A stretch of 64,000 nt of DNA from positions 248,001-312,000 of the forward strand of contig CAVVCU010000008.1 of assembly GCA_963746825.1 (NCBI GenBank), written 5' to 3'. The stretch comes from JACVRW01 sp963746825. Lineage in GTDB: Bacteria; Actinomycetota; Thermoleophilia; Solirubrobacterales; Thermoleophilaceae. Below are positions 16,525 through 24,257 of the stretch, piece by piece. Every line of letters starts with the position of its first letter. Within the stretch, counting starts at the first letter, position 1. The translations under genes and the position numbers were made by a program. Under the pieces are notes generated by a model. That model was not told the origin of the DNA and did no database searches. It saw only the letters and a program-made list of their open reading frames with translations.

Positions 16525-17583
16525 CTAGCGCGGGATCCCGAACGCGCTGAGCGGGAACCGCTTCTGGTGGCCGTAGCGGGTTCCCGCCGGCGGCCTCTCC
16601 CACGTCGTCGCCAGGCGCGCGTAGGCGAGCGCGCGTGGGGGCCGCCAGGCGATCTGCTGACCGGCGCAGGACTGGCCGTAGCCGGGGCGGTTGAGCCACA
16701 GGTAGGCGTCGACCAGAGGGTGGGAGGTATCGGTGGTCGGCGGGGGCCCGAGCCCGCGTTTGCCGGGGTTGCACCAGACGTTGATCCGCCGGTAACCGGA
16801 CCGATAGAAGACGGGTCCGCGGCCGTTTTGGGAGGTGTTGATCACGAACGGCTTGCCGCCCACGCGGCGGGACAGGTCGAGCCCGTGGCGGATGTTTGCC
16901 CTCGTCCAGTCGTAGTGGGTGACGTTGAGCATGAAGCCGCGTACCTTCGCGATGCCGATCGCGCGCAGCTGCTTGGCGGTCCGCCGGGCGGGCTCCCAGT
17001 CCGAGGCTCCCGCCTCCAGGTAGACGATCGCGTTGGGCAGCCGCGAAAGCGCGTTCACCCCGTACCTGAGCAGCCTCAGGCGGTCGTCACGGCGGCTCGG
17101 CGCCAGGCAGTCGATGGTGCCGAGCGAATCGGGCTCGAACGCGATCACCACGCGGTCGTTGCCGATCACCCGAGCGAGGTCGTCGTACCAGGCCCGCGTG
17201 CGTGCGTCCTCCGCCGGACCGCCGCCGGTGTAGCCCGGCCCGCACTGGGTCGCCTCCGCGCGCAGGACGGTGAAGATGGGAACCTCGCCCCGCTGGCGGG
17301 CGGGGTCGATCAGCCGCCTCACCTTGACGGCGAAGTTGGGGCGCGTGAACGTCCCGAGCCAGAGCGCGCGGGGCTCGCGGGCGATCTTCCAGATCAGGTC
17401 CGCCTTGCCGGCCTGGCCCGAGCGCTGATAGGCCTGCCACTGAAGCCATGCGGGCGACTCCTGGTCGACGTAGAACCGCATGCCCTCGAGCGGATTCGTG
17501 CTCTGGGCGGCCGCGGCCGATATGGGCAGGGCGGTGAGCGTGAGCGCGCACAGCGCGACTAGGCGAGCAAGCACCCAGGTCAA
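16525..17583 (-). CDS. Secreted glycoside hydrolase family 6 protein
   Basis: 352 aa with a cleavable signal peptide (residues 1-26, ending SAAAAQS). GH6 hallmarks: NPLEGMRFYVDQES, the catalytic-loop segment VVIAFEPDSLG with its Asp, IVYLEAGASDW, GFMLNVTHYDW, FVINTSQNGRGP, VWCNPGKRGLGPPPT and AYLWLNRPGYGQSC. GH6 enzymes are inverting endoglucanases/cellobiohydrolases acting on β-1,4-glucan outside the cell. No carbohydrate-binding module is present. Ends four bases from the convergent MFS gene. Confidence 0.92.
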   Translation of the reverse strand: MTWVLARLVALCALTLTALPISAAAAQSTNPLEGMRFYVDQESPAWLQWQAYQRSGQAGKADLIWKIAREPRALWLGTFTRPNFAVKVRRLIDPARQRGEVPIFTVLRAEATQCGPGYTGGGPAEDARTRAWYDDLARVIGNDRVVIAFEPDSLGTIDCLAPSRRDDRLRLLRYGVNALSRLPNAIVYLEAGASDWEPARRTAKQLRAIGIAKVRGFMLNVTHYDWTRANIRHGLDLSRRVGGKPFVINTSQNGRGPVFYRSGYRRINVWCNPGKRGLGPPPTTDTSHPLVDAYLWLNRPGYGQSCAGQQIAWRPPRALAYARLATTWERPPAGTRYGHQKRFPLSAFGIPR

Positions 17584-17626
17584 GCTAGCGAAGGTCCGAA
17601 ACTGGTCCTGGGAGCCGCCGAGAGCT

Positions 17627-17638
17627 TACGATCCGCCG
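17627..17638 (+). promoter_or_regulatory. -10 box of a leaderless YjbR-family transcript
   Basis: TACGAT (17627-17632) ends 6 nt before the ATG at 17639; no ribosome binding site lies between. It is placed in the short gap after the divergent GH6 gene start. Confidence 0.55.
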
Positions 17639-18019
17639 ATGCTCACCCCGGCCCGACTGCGACGCTTCTGCCTCGATCTGCCGGGCGCGGTCGAGGAGTT
17701 TCCCTTCAACCCGCAGACGTCCGTGTTCAAGGTCCGGAGCAAGGTGTTCGCGCTCAGCCCGCTGCGGGCCCGGCCGCTCAACGTGAGCCTCAAATGCGAG
17801 CCGGAGATCGCCGAGCAGCTGCGGGCCGGCCACGCCGCGGTCGTGCCCGGCTACCACCTCAACAAGCGGCATTGGAACACGATCGAGATCGACGGTTCGC
17901 TCGACGATCGCTTCGTGCTCGACATGGTCGAGGACTCCTACGACCTCGTGGTGGCCGGGCTGCCCAAGCGCGTTCAGGCCGAGCTCGGCTGGCCGCCGGC
18001 GCCCGCCGCCTCTCCGTGA
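17639..18019 (+). CDS. MmcQ/YjbR-family protein
   Basis: 126 aa. Typical family segments: RRFCLDLPGAVEEFPF, VFKVRSKVFALSPL, VSLKCEPEIAEQLRA, VVPGYHLNKRHWNTIEIDGSL and DSYDLVVAGLPK. The fold is a double-wing cyclic structure, sometimes annotated as DNA-binding; the true function is unknown. It overlaps the following phosphoesterase gene by 4 bases. Confidence 0.93.
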   Translation: MLTPARLRRFCLDLPGAVEEFPFNPQTSVFKVRSKVFALSPLRARPLNVSLKCEPEIAEQLRAGHAAVVPGYHLNKRHWNTIEIDGSLDDRFVLDMVEDSYDLVVAGLPKRVQAELGWPPAPAASP

Positions 18020-18843
18020 TCGTGCGCTTCGGCGTAGTGACCGATCTCCACGCCGTCCAGGACGTGACCCGGCGGGCGGCCTGGCACAACCCCTACGACT
18101 TCGCCGGCGTGGAGGAGCGGCGCACGCGCGCCCTCGAGCTGTTCGCGAGCGAGGCCGTCGACCGCGTGCTGTTGCTCGGCGATCTGGCTCACGACGGCGA
18201 CCTTCCCAGCCTCCGGCGCATGCTCCGCGCGCGCGAGCTCCCCGCTCCGGCGCTGGCCGTGGGGGGCAACCACGACGGGACACGGCCCACCGATCGGCTG
18301 GCCGCCGCCGGGCCGGAGTCGCTCACGCTGCCCGGATGGCGAGCGGTTCGCCACGGGCCGGTTCGCGTGGCCGGCCTGCGGGTCCTGCGCCCGGCCAAGC
18401 GCCGGTGGGTGTCGGCGCGGCCGCCCGCGCTGCGGACATGGGGCGACGAGGCGGTGCTCCTGGCGAGCCACTTTCCCGTGCTGTCGCGGGCCGCGGCGGT
18501 GAGAGCCCGGGAGCTGCCCTACGCCGGGGACCTGGCCGACCGCGCCGCAGTGGCCGCGCCCCTGCTGGCCCGAGCGGCCCCGACCGTGGTGGCATGCGGC
18601 CACCTCCACGTGCGCGACAGCATCGCCGAGGGCGCTCTGCTCCAGCTCAGCCTGGGCGCCTCGATCGAGCCGCCCTTCGAGGCCACCCTGCTCGACCTGG
18701 AGATCGACGGCGCCGCGCTCGAGGTGACCCGCGTGGCCCACGAGCTCGGCCAGGCGCCCGAGCGGCGCGACCCGCGCCTGGTGGGACCGCGCGAGACCTG
18801 GCGCTTCGAGCCCGGGCGGGGCTGGGCGCGGCTAGCGCCCTAG
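18016..18843 (+). CDS. Calcineurin-like metallophosphoesterase
   Basis: 275 aa from GTG 18016 (GTGA overlap). The five metal-binding blocks are present in order: FGVVTDLHA, LLLGDLAHDG, VGGNHDG, ASHFPVL and ACGHLHVRDS, defining a dinuclear metallophosphoesterase. No signal peptide. Related to 3',5'-cAMP phosphodiesterase-like (CpdA-type) proteins, but substrate not determinable. Its end overlaps the convergent HAD gene by 12 bases. Confidence 0.9.
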   Translation: MIVRFGVVTDLHAVQDVTRRAAWHNPYDFAGVEERRTRALELFASEAVDRVLLLGDLAHDGDLPSLRRMLRARELPAPALAVGGNHDGTRPTDRLAAAGPESLTLPGWRAVRHGPVRVAGLRVLRPAKRRWVSARPPALRTWGDEAVLLASHFPVLSRAAAVRARELPYAGDLADRAAVAAPLLARAAPTVVACGHLHVRDSIAEGALLQLSLGASIEPPFEATLLDLEIDGAALEVTRVAHELGQAPERRDPRLVGPRETWRFEPGRGWARLAP

Positions 18844-19479
18844 CAGCGCCTCGGCGACCCGCGGGTCGGCCAGCGAATCGGTCCGCAGCGAGGCTCCCTC
18901 GATGGTCATCTCCGGGAAGTAGGGAACCGCCACCACGAACAGGCCCGCGGTGCGGGCGGACGTGACTCCGGTCTGAGAGTCCTCGAGCGCCGCCGCGCGC
19001 TCCGGCGCGGCGCCCAGTCCGGCGCACGCCGCCAGGTAGAGGTCGGGAGCGGGCTTGGGATGCTCGACCTCGTCCGCGGTCACGATCAGGTCGAAGTGGC
19101 CGTTGAGCAGGCCGGCCACCGACAGCACGCGCTCGACGAACTCACGGGAGGAATTGGAGGCAAGGCCCACCGGCCGCCCGGCCTCCCGCAGCGCCGCCAG
19201 CAGCTCGAGCGCGCCCGGGCGCGGCGGAACGCCGGCCAGCGCCTCCTCCATCACCAGCTCGTGGCACTCGGCCACCAGCTCGAGACCCCGGCCGCGCTGA
19301 TCCACCATCCGTTCGAGCTTGGCCGCCGCGGTGGTGGCCGAGGTACCGAGCAGCGAGCGCTTGTGGTCCTCACCGAACGACCTCCCGTAGCGCTCGAACA
19401 GCGTCACCTGCGCGCGGGTCCACGCCTCCTCGGTATCCAGCAGCAGCCCGTCGTTGTCGAACACGATCGCGTCGAACAC
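18832..19479 (-). CDS. HAD-superfamily hydrolase, β-phosphoglucomutase-like
   Basis: 215 aa. HAD motif I is FDNDGLLLDTEEAW (the usual first Asp-x-Asp reads Asp-Asn-Asp, so nucleophile and acid/base Asp are both present), motif II GLASNSS, motif III lysine in HPKPAPD, motif IV LEDSQTGVTSA. The helical cap lies at residues ~15-80, as in subclass IA phosphatases/phosphoglucomutases (YcjU, DOG-phosphatase group). Substrate unknown. Confidence 0.92.
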   Translation of the reverse strand: MFDAIVFDNDGLLLDTEEAWTRAQVTLFERYGRSFGEDHKRSLLGTSATTAAAKLERMVDQRGRGLELVAECHELVMEEALAGVPPRPGALELLAALREAGRPVGLASNSSREFVERVLSVAGLLNGHFDLIVTADEVEHPKPAPDLYLAACAGLGAAPERAAALEDSQTGVTSARTAGLFVVAVPYFPEMTIEGASLRTDSLADPRVAEALLGR

Positions 19480-19500
19480 CGCGCGAGTGTATGCCGCCCC

Positions 19501-19857
19501 TCAGCGCCGGGACGCCAGCAGAAAGCCCACGAGCGCGTCGAGGTCGTCGTCGCTCATGCGCTGCCCGAAGTCCTGCGGCATCAGGCTCATCTCGCCCGGC
19601 GACACGATCTTCGCCCTCAGCGATTCGGCGGTGTGGCTCTCCAGGGTCTCGTCGAGGCTCGGCCCGATCGGGCCCTCGGCCCGCGCCGCCGCCAGCCGGT
19701 GGCAGCTGCCACAGCCCATGCGGTTGAAGACCTCCAGCCCCGGGCTTGCGCCGGCCGCCCGCACCGGCTGGTCGCGCCCGCCGCCCGACAGCAGCATCAC
19801 CGCACCGAACGCGACCACCGCCGCCAGCGCCGCTGCCATCAGGGGCAGCCGGGTCAT
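19501..19857 (-). CDS. Membrane-anchored c-type cytochrome
   Basis: 118 aa. An N-terminal membrane anchor (LMAAALAAVVAFGAVMLLSGG) is followed by a single haem c site CGSCH and a distal Met in SLMPQDFGQRM, then LVGFLLASR, typical of a small mono-haem cytochrome domain. The start overlaps the stop of the FixH-like gene (4 bases), so the two are made together. Likely an extracytoplasmic electron carrier. Confidence 0.88.
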   Translation of the reverse strand: MTRLPLMAAALAAVVAFGAVMLLSGGGRDQPVRAAGASPGLEVFNRMGCGSCHRLAAARAEGPIGPSLDETLESHTAESLRAKIVSPGEMSLMPQDFGQRMSDDDLDALVGFLLASRR

Positions 19858-20366
19858 CAGGCCTCGGCGGGCCGGCCCGCGCCGCGAGGCCGTCTCAGAA
19901 GCCACGCGGCCATCCCAACGCCGAGGCCGGCGAGGCCGGCGATGAACAGGGCGAGCCCGACGTCGGGCCCCGACCCCCCGGCGGCGGGCGCAACGCCGCC
20001 GCCGATCCGCACGGGCGGGTAGTCGTGCGCGACGCCACTCGGATGGCCGAAGCCGTCGTTGACCCGGTAGGTCCAGGTGCCGGCCGACGGGAACACCACC
20101 CGCGCCCGGTAGACACCGGTCCGCCCGGTGGGAGTGGCGGGGAAGGTCCGGCGCTCGCCGCCCGAGCTCACGGTGACGCTGGGCTTGACCCCGGCCAGCG
20201 GCGCATCGCTCTGCCCGTGCTGCAGGATCGTCAGGTCGACGACCCATGGCTCGCCGGGTGCGATGCCGTCCGGCGTCGAGCTCAAGCCGACGGTGGCGAA
20301 GCCTCCCGCGGATGCGCCGGCGGGCGCGATGGCCAGGACGAGAAGGGCAAGCAGGGTGGCTCTCAT
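19857..20366 (-). CDS. Exported FixH/YtkA-like protein with C-terminal membrane segment
   Basis: 169 aa with a signal peptide (LLALLVLAIAPAGASAG), a ~95-residue β-rich domain (VGLSSTPDGIAPGEPWVVDLTILQHGQ ... VYRARVVFPSAGTWTYRVNDGF) like the FixH/YtkA immunoglobulin-like fold, and a C-terminal membrane helix (LALFIAGLAGLGVGMAAWLL) followed by Arg residues. Such domains accompany cytochrome or copper-handling systems. Directly coupled to the cytochrome c gene. The domain assignment is by resemblance only. Confidence 0.7.
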   Translation of the reverse strand: MRATLLALLVLAIAPAGASAGGFATVGLSSTPDGIAPGEPWVVDLTILQHGQSDAPLAGVKPSVTVSSGGERRTFPATPTGRTGVYRARVVFPSAGTWTYRVNDGFGHPSGVAHDYPPVRIGGGVAPAAGGSGPDVGLALFIAGLAGLGVGMAAWLLRRPRGAGRPAEA

Positions 20367-20401
20367 GCCCCCTATACGACCTGCGCGGCGCAGAGGTTCC
20401 C

Positions 20402-20414
20402 GATACTTCCGTGT
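20402..20414 (+). promoter_or_regulatory. -10 box of a leaderless folP transcript
   Basis: GATACT (20402-20407) ends 7 nt before the folP ATG at 20415; no Shine-Dalgarno. It lies in the 48-base gap to the divergent FixH-like gene. Confidence 0.5.
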
Positions 20415-21212
20415 ATGGCCTCGTTCGAGCTGATGGGCATCGTCAACGTCACGCCCGACTCGTTCTCCGACGGCGGCCGGTTTGTCGAGGCCGGCGCAGC
20501 GATCGAGCACGGCCGGCGGCTCGCCGTTGAGGGGGCGGGCGTCCTCGACGTGGGCGGCGAATCCACCCGGCCCGGAGCCGATCCGGTCACGTCCGAGGAG
20601 GAGCTGCGCCGGGTACTACCCGTGGTGACCGCGCTCGCCGCCGACGGCCATCGGGTCTCGATCGACACCACCAAGCTCGAGGTCGCACGAGCGGCGATCG
20701 AGGCCGGGGCGGCGATCGTGAACGATGTCTCCGCCTTTCGCTTTGCTCCCGAGATGGCCGCCCTGGTGGCCGGCGCCGGCGTGGGCTGTTGTCTCATGCA
20801 CATGCTGGGCGAGCCGCGAACCATGCAGGAGGACCCCAGCTACGACGACGTGGTGAGCGACGTGAAATCGTTCCTGGAAGCGCGCCTGGCCTTCGCCGTG
20901 GCCGAGGGGGTGCCCGAGCAGCGCGTGTGGCTCGACCCGGGCATCGGGTTCGGCAAGACGGTCGCGCACAACCTGGAGCTGCTGCGGCGCCTCGACGAGA
21001 TCGTGGCCATCGGGCGGCCCGTGGTGGTGGGCACGTCGCGCAAGCGATTCCTGGGCGAGCTGGCGGGCGGCCGCGCGGAGGGCGAGCGCCTGCCCGGCAC
21101 CATCGCCACGAACGTGCTCGCCCTGGAGCGCGGCGCCCGGATATTCCGCGTGCACGATGTGGCTCCGGTGGCCGATGCCCTGACGGTCGCCGGTGCTACG
21201 GTCGCGCCATGA
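20415..21212 (+). CDS. folP: Dihydropteroate synthase
   Basis: 265 aa. Joins dihydropterin pyrophosphate and p-aminobenzoate in folate synthesis. Clear motifs: MGIVNVTPDSFSDGG at the N-terminus, LDVGGESTRPGAD, VSIDTTK, IVNDVSAFR, LMHMLGEPRTMQ, LDPGIGFGKTVAHN and VGTSRKRFL. ATG 20415 starts at the normal family N-terminus. First gene of folP-folB-folK with overlapping ends. Folate supply also matters for the one-carbon cluster at 53-60 kb. Confidence 0.97.
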   Translation: MASFELMGIVNVTPDSFSDGGRFVEAGAAIEHGRRLAVEGAGVLDVGGESTRPGADPVTSEEELRRVLPVVTALAADGHRVSIDTTKLEVARAAIEAGAAIVNDVSAFRFAPEMAALVAGAGVGCCLMHMLGEPRTMQEDPSYDDVVSDVKSFLEARLAFAVAEGVPEQRVWLDPGIGFGKTVAHNLELLRRLDEIVAIGRPVVVGTSRKRFLGELAGGRAEGERLPGTIATNVLALERGARIFRVHDVAPVADALTVAGATVAP

Positions 21213-21655
21213 CCACCTGGGAGCCCGAGCCCGAGGACGATTTCGAGGACGACCTCGACGAGGACCCCCTCGATGACGACCGTCAGGCCGCCGCACCCGC
21301 GGTGACCATCGAGATCAGCGGGCTGTCCCTCTACACCCGCCACGGCGTGTCCGCCGCCGAGCGCGAGCTCGGCCAGCGCCTGGTGTTCGACGTGGTGTTC
21401 GAGCTCGACGAATGCGACGCCACGGTGACCGACCGGGTCGAGGACACGGTCGACTACGGCAAGGTGTGCGAGCAGGTGGCCCTCGCCGCCCAGGAGCGCT
21501 CCTACAAGACGCTCGAGCGCCTGTGCGCCGCGATAGCCGACCGGATGATCGACCGCTTCGGCGCGGAGTCCGTGCGCGTAAAGGCCGCCAAGCCCGAGCC
21601 GCCGATAGCCCTTCCGGTCGACGAGGTGTCGGTCGAGGTATGGAAGGAAGTCTGA
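21209..21655 (+). CDS. folB: Dihydroneopterin aldolase with acidic N-terminal extension
   Basis: 148 aa; the FolB domain begins at about residue 32 (TIEISGLSLYTRHGVSAAERELGQRLVFDV ...) and contains DTVDYGKVCE and the lysine/Glu region KAAKPEPPIALPVDEVSVEV. The first ~32 residues are strikingly acidic (PEPEDDFEDDLDEDPLDDD), not part of the usual ~120-residue enzyme. ATG 21209 overlaps the folP stop by 4 bases, so the extension is probably translated. A TACGGT box ends 6 nt before this ATG, so an internal leaderless start is possible. Confidence 0.93.
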   Translation: MTTWEPEPEDDFEDDLDEDPLDDDRQAAAPAVTIEISGLSLYTRHGVSAAERELGQRLVFDVVFELDECDATVTDRVEDTVDYGKVCEQVALAAQERSYKTLERLCAAIADRMIDRFGAESVRVKAAKPEPPIALPVDEVSVEVWKEV

Positions 21656-22146
21656 AGGGCTACCTGGGGCTGGGCTCCAACGAGGGGGATCGTCTCGCCA
21701 ACCTGCGCGCCGCGCGCGCGGCGCTGGCCGGACGAGGGGTCGAGGTGATCGCTTCCTCGCGGGTGTACGAAACGGCGCCCCAGGGCGAGGTGACCGACCA
21801 GCCCGACTTCCTCAACGCCTGCGTGGAGATCGGTACCGCGCTGAACCCCGAGGAGCTGCTCGGAGCCGGCAAGGCGATCGAGCGCGAGCTGGGCCGCGCT
21901 ACGGCGGCGGTGCGCCACGGGCCGCGGCCCATCGACGTGGACGTGCTCCTGCTCGGCGGCCTCGAGCACGCGTCCGAGCGCCTGACGCTCCCGCACCCCG
22001 AGGTCACCACCCGACGGTTCGTGCTCGAGCCGCTGCTGGAGCTCAACCCGGGGCTGCGGCTGCCCGACGGTCGCGAGCTGGCCGGCTTCCTCGACGCGGT
22101 GAGCGAACAGCGCGTGACCCCCCACGCGGGGGTTTCTTGGCGCTGA
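21640..22146 (+). CDS. folK: 6-hydroxymethyl-dihydropterin pyrophosphokinase
   Basis: 168 aa. HPPK motifs: GYLGLGSNEGDRLANL, SRVYETAPQGEVTDQPDFLNAC, and the signature RHGPRPIDVDVLLLGG with the Mg-binding Asp pair, then LPHPEVTTRRFVLEPLLEL. ATG 21640 lies inside the end of folB (16-base overlap). The last codons contain a terminator-like hairpin. Confidence 0.96.
   Translation: MEGSLKGYLGLGSNEGDRLANLRAARAALAGRGVEVIASSRVYETAPQGEVTDQPDFLNACVEIGTALNPEELLGAGKAIERELGRATAAVRHGPRPIDVDVLLLGGLEHASERLTLPHPEVTTRRFVLEPLLELNPGLRLPDGRELAGFLDAVSEQRVTPHAGVSWR
22119..22138 (+). terminator. Intrinsic terminator inside the folK 3' end
   Basis: CCCCC (22119-22123), loop ACGC, GGGGG (22128-22132), then TTTCTT (22133-22138). 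It sits 8 bases before the folK stop and probably ends the fol transcript. Confidence 0.7.
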
Positions 22147-22185
22147 TGCTTGAGCGCTGCGGCGAGGGTGGGAACGTTAAGCGCA

Positions 22186-22401
22186 ATGCGCGAGCTCGCC
22201 ATCTTTCGCGGCGACGACGACCCGCTCCTGGTGGCCGCCGCCCTGGCGTGCCGCGCGTGCCTCTCGGGCGACGTCGACCCCGTGCTCATGATCGGCGACT
22301 TCGACGCCGAGGCGATCTGCCACTGCCGCGCGTGCGGCTACACGCGCACGCTGTCCCTGACCGCCGAGCAGGCGCTGCGGCTGTCGCTTCAACCCGCCTG
22401 A
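22186..22401 (+). CDS. Small Cys/His protein, possible metal-binding
   Basis: 71 aa from ATG 22186. It contains CRAC (residues ~23-26) and CHCRACGY (~46-53), giving five Cys in CxxC-type arrangement plus His, suggestive of a zinc-ribbon-like knuckle. Otherwise acidic with a short C-terminal helix. No known family recognised. It sits alone between the fol operon terminator and a two-component system, 17 bases before the kinase. Confidence 0.6.
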   Translation: MRELAIFRGDDDPLLVAAALACRACLSGDVDPVLMIGDFDAEAICHCRACGYTRTLSLTAEQALRLSLQPA

Positions 22402-22418
22402 GCCGGTAGAAAGGGCCC

Positions 22419-23537
22419 ATGGCGCCTCCCGCGCGCACCGACGCGCTCGACGTGATCGTCGAGCTCCTGCGCGAGCTCGACCGCGATCCCGGCTCCGGCG
22501 GGCCCGGCTTCTACGAGAGCCTCTGCGCCGCGCTGTGCAACCTGGCCGGCATGGAGCGTGCGGGCCTGCTGCTCTACGACGAGGCCCGCCAGCTCGTGGT
22601 GCCGGTGGGCAGCCACCGCATCGAGGCGAGCCTGCTGGAGAACATCTACGGCACGCTCGAGGAGACGCCGATCGCCCAGGTCGCGCTCTCCGAGGACCGG
22701 GTGGTCGAGGCGAGCGGCGATCTCGCGCGCTGGATCCCCGCGCGCTACGCGACCTTCACCGGAGTCCACACGCTCACCTGCACCCCGGTGTCCGCCGGTG
22801 GGCGCTGGCTCGGGGTGATCTTCGCCGACCGCGGGGGCGGGCACTTCGAGCTGACCGACGAGGAGCGCCACGCCATGTGGACCCTCGGCAAGACCGCCGC
22901 CCTGGCGGCGAGCGTGCGCATCGCCACCGGGCAGCAGGGCCGCGCGCGCCTGCTGCAGGCGCGCATCGACCTGGCCCGCGAGATCCACGAGCGCGTGGTG
23001 CAGCGTCTCTTCGGGGTGTCGCTGGTGCTGGGGTCCGAGGGCACGCTGAGCGAGGAGGTGCGCCAGCGATGCGCCGACGAGATGCAAGCGGCGTTGCACG
23101 ATCTGCGCGACGCCCTGGCCCGGCCGCTGTCGCTGCCCAGCATCGACACCGGCGCCACGTTGCGCGAGGAGCTCGACCGGCTCGGGCGCCACTACAAGGA
23201 CCTGCCGCTGGAGCTGAGCTGGAACGAGGGAGTGGACGTGCCGCCCGACGTCGAGGCCCTGGCCCAGTCGGTGCTCGCCGAGGCGCTGCGCAATGCGGAC
23301 AAGCACGCCGACCCCTCCAGCGTGCGCGTGCGGGTGGATCGCGCGGACGGCACCTTCGTGCTCGAGGTGAGAAACGACGGCGCACGCCCGCGCGCCCGTG
23401 GCACCGGAGCGGGGATGGGGCTGCGGCTGGCCGCCGTGGAGGCGCTCCAGCGAGGTGCGCTGGTGGAGTTCGGCCCCGAAGGATCGGACTGGCGGGTGCG
23501 GCTGGTGGTGCCCGTGGAGGAGGAGCCGGAGGCGTGA
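22419..23537 (+). CDS. GAF-domain sensor histidine kinase (NarL-partner type)
   Basis: 372 aa, cytoplasmic. GAF domain at residues ~10-170, then a dimerisation/phospho-acceptor helix LAREIHERVVQRLFG with the His expected for HisKA_3-like kinases, then an HATPase domain with N-box EALRNADKHAD and G-box GTGAGMGLRLAAVEAL. No membrane segment. A Shine-Dalgarno (GAAAGG) lies 4 nt before ATG 22419. Overlaps the response regulator by 4 bases, so the two form a cognate pair. Ligand unknown. Confidence 0.9.
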   Translation: MAPPARTDALDVIVELLRELDRDPGSGGPGFYESLCAALCNLAGMERAGLLLYDEARQLVVPVGSHRIEASLLENIYGTLEETPIAQVALSEDRVVEASGDLARWIPARYATFTGVHTLTCTPVSAGGRWLGVIFADRGGGHFELTDEERHAMWTLGKTAALAASVRIATGQQGRARLLQARIDLAREIHERVVQRLFGVSLVLGSEGTLSEEVRQRCADEMQAALHDLRDALARPLSLPSIDTGATLREELDRLGRHYKDLPLELSWNEGVDVPPDVEALAQSVLAEALRNADKHADPSSVRVRVDRADGTFVLEVRNDGARPRARGTGAGMGLRLAAVEALQRGALVEFGPEGSDWRVRLVVPVEEEPEA

Positions 23538-24139
23538 GCCCGGATCGCGGCCTGCGTGTGCTGGTCGTGGACGACCACGACGTCGTCCACTGGGGCTTTC
23601 GCCTGCTTCTGACCGAGCAGACCTGGGTGGAGCGCTGCCTGACGGCCTCGAGCCAGGAGGAGGCTCTCGACCTGGCCCGCCGCTACGAGCCACACGTGGC
23701 GCTGGTCGACCTTTTTCTGGGGGAGGAATCGGGGGCCGAACTGTGCGAGGCGATGCGGCGCGAGTCGCCGCGCACCCGGGTGCTGCTGATCTCCGGGGCG
23801 GGCTGGATCTCTCCCCAGGCGGCGCGGGCGGCCGGGGCCTCGGGCTTCGTGTCCAAGGACTGGGCCGCGCACGACGTGGCCCGGGCGGTGCGCATGGTGG
23901 GCAAGGGCATGACGGTGTTCGCGCCCCGGGCCGAGCAGCCCGCGTCGCCCCTGTCCGAGCGCGAGCGCGAGGTGCTCTCGCTGATGGCCTCCGGCGCCAC
24001 CAACAAGGAGATCGCCGAGCGGCTGTACCTCTCCCCGCACACCGTGAAGGAGCACACGAGCGCCCTCTACCGAAAGCTCAACGTGCGCAACCGCGCGGAG
24101 GCGGTGCAGCGGGCGGAGCGACTCGGCCTGACGAGCTAA
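23534..24139 (+). CDS. NarL/FixJ-family response regulator
   Basis: 201 aa from GTG 23534. Receiver domain: VLVVDDHDVVHWGF (acidic pocket), phospho-acceptor Asp in HVALVDLFLGEESG, LLISGAGW and the Lys in FVSKDWAAHD. C-terminal LuxR-type HTH: LSEREREVLSLMASGATNKEIAERLYLSPHTVKEHTSALYRKL (described, residues ~140-185). Output of the kinase encoded immediately upstream; target genes unknown. Confidence 0.93.
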   Translation: MSPDRGLRVLVVDDHDVVHWGFRLLLTEQTWVERCLTASSQEEALDLARRYEPHVALVDLFLGEESGAELCEAMRRESPRTRVLLISGAGWISPQAARAAGASGFVSKDWAAHDVARAVRMVGKGMTVFAPRAEQPASPLSEREREVLSLMASGATNKEIAERLYLSPHTVKEHTSALYRKLNVRNRAEAVQRAERLGLTS

Positions 24140-24187
24140 AGCCCACCGGCCAGAATCATCGGGGTCCGGGGCGCGAGCACGGCGCAG

Positions 24188-24206
24188 ACCCCCCCGGACG
24201 GGGGGT
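24188..24206 (+). terminator. GC-only hairpin after the two-component operon
   Basis: C-run 24189-24194 pairs with G-run 24200-24205 around a 5-nt loop (CGGAC), flanked by A/T. No U-tract follows, so it may be a weak or Rho-assisted terminator before fabD. Confidence 0.5.
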
Positions 24207-24257
24207 AGCTGAGCAAGGCGCTGGTAACCACCCGGCCACTTCGGACAACTTCTAAGT

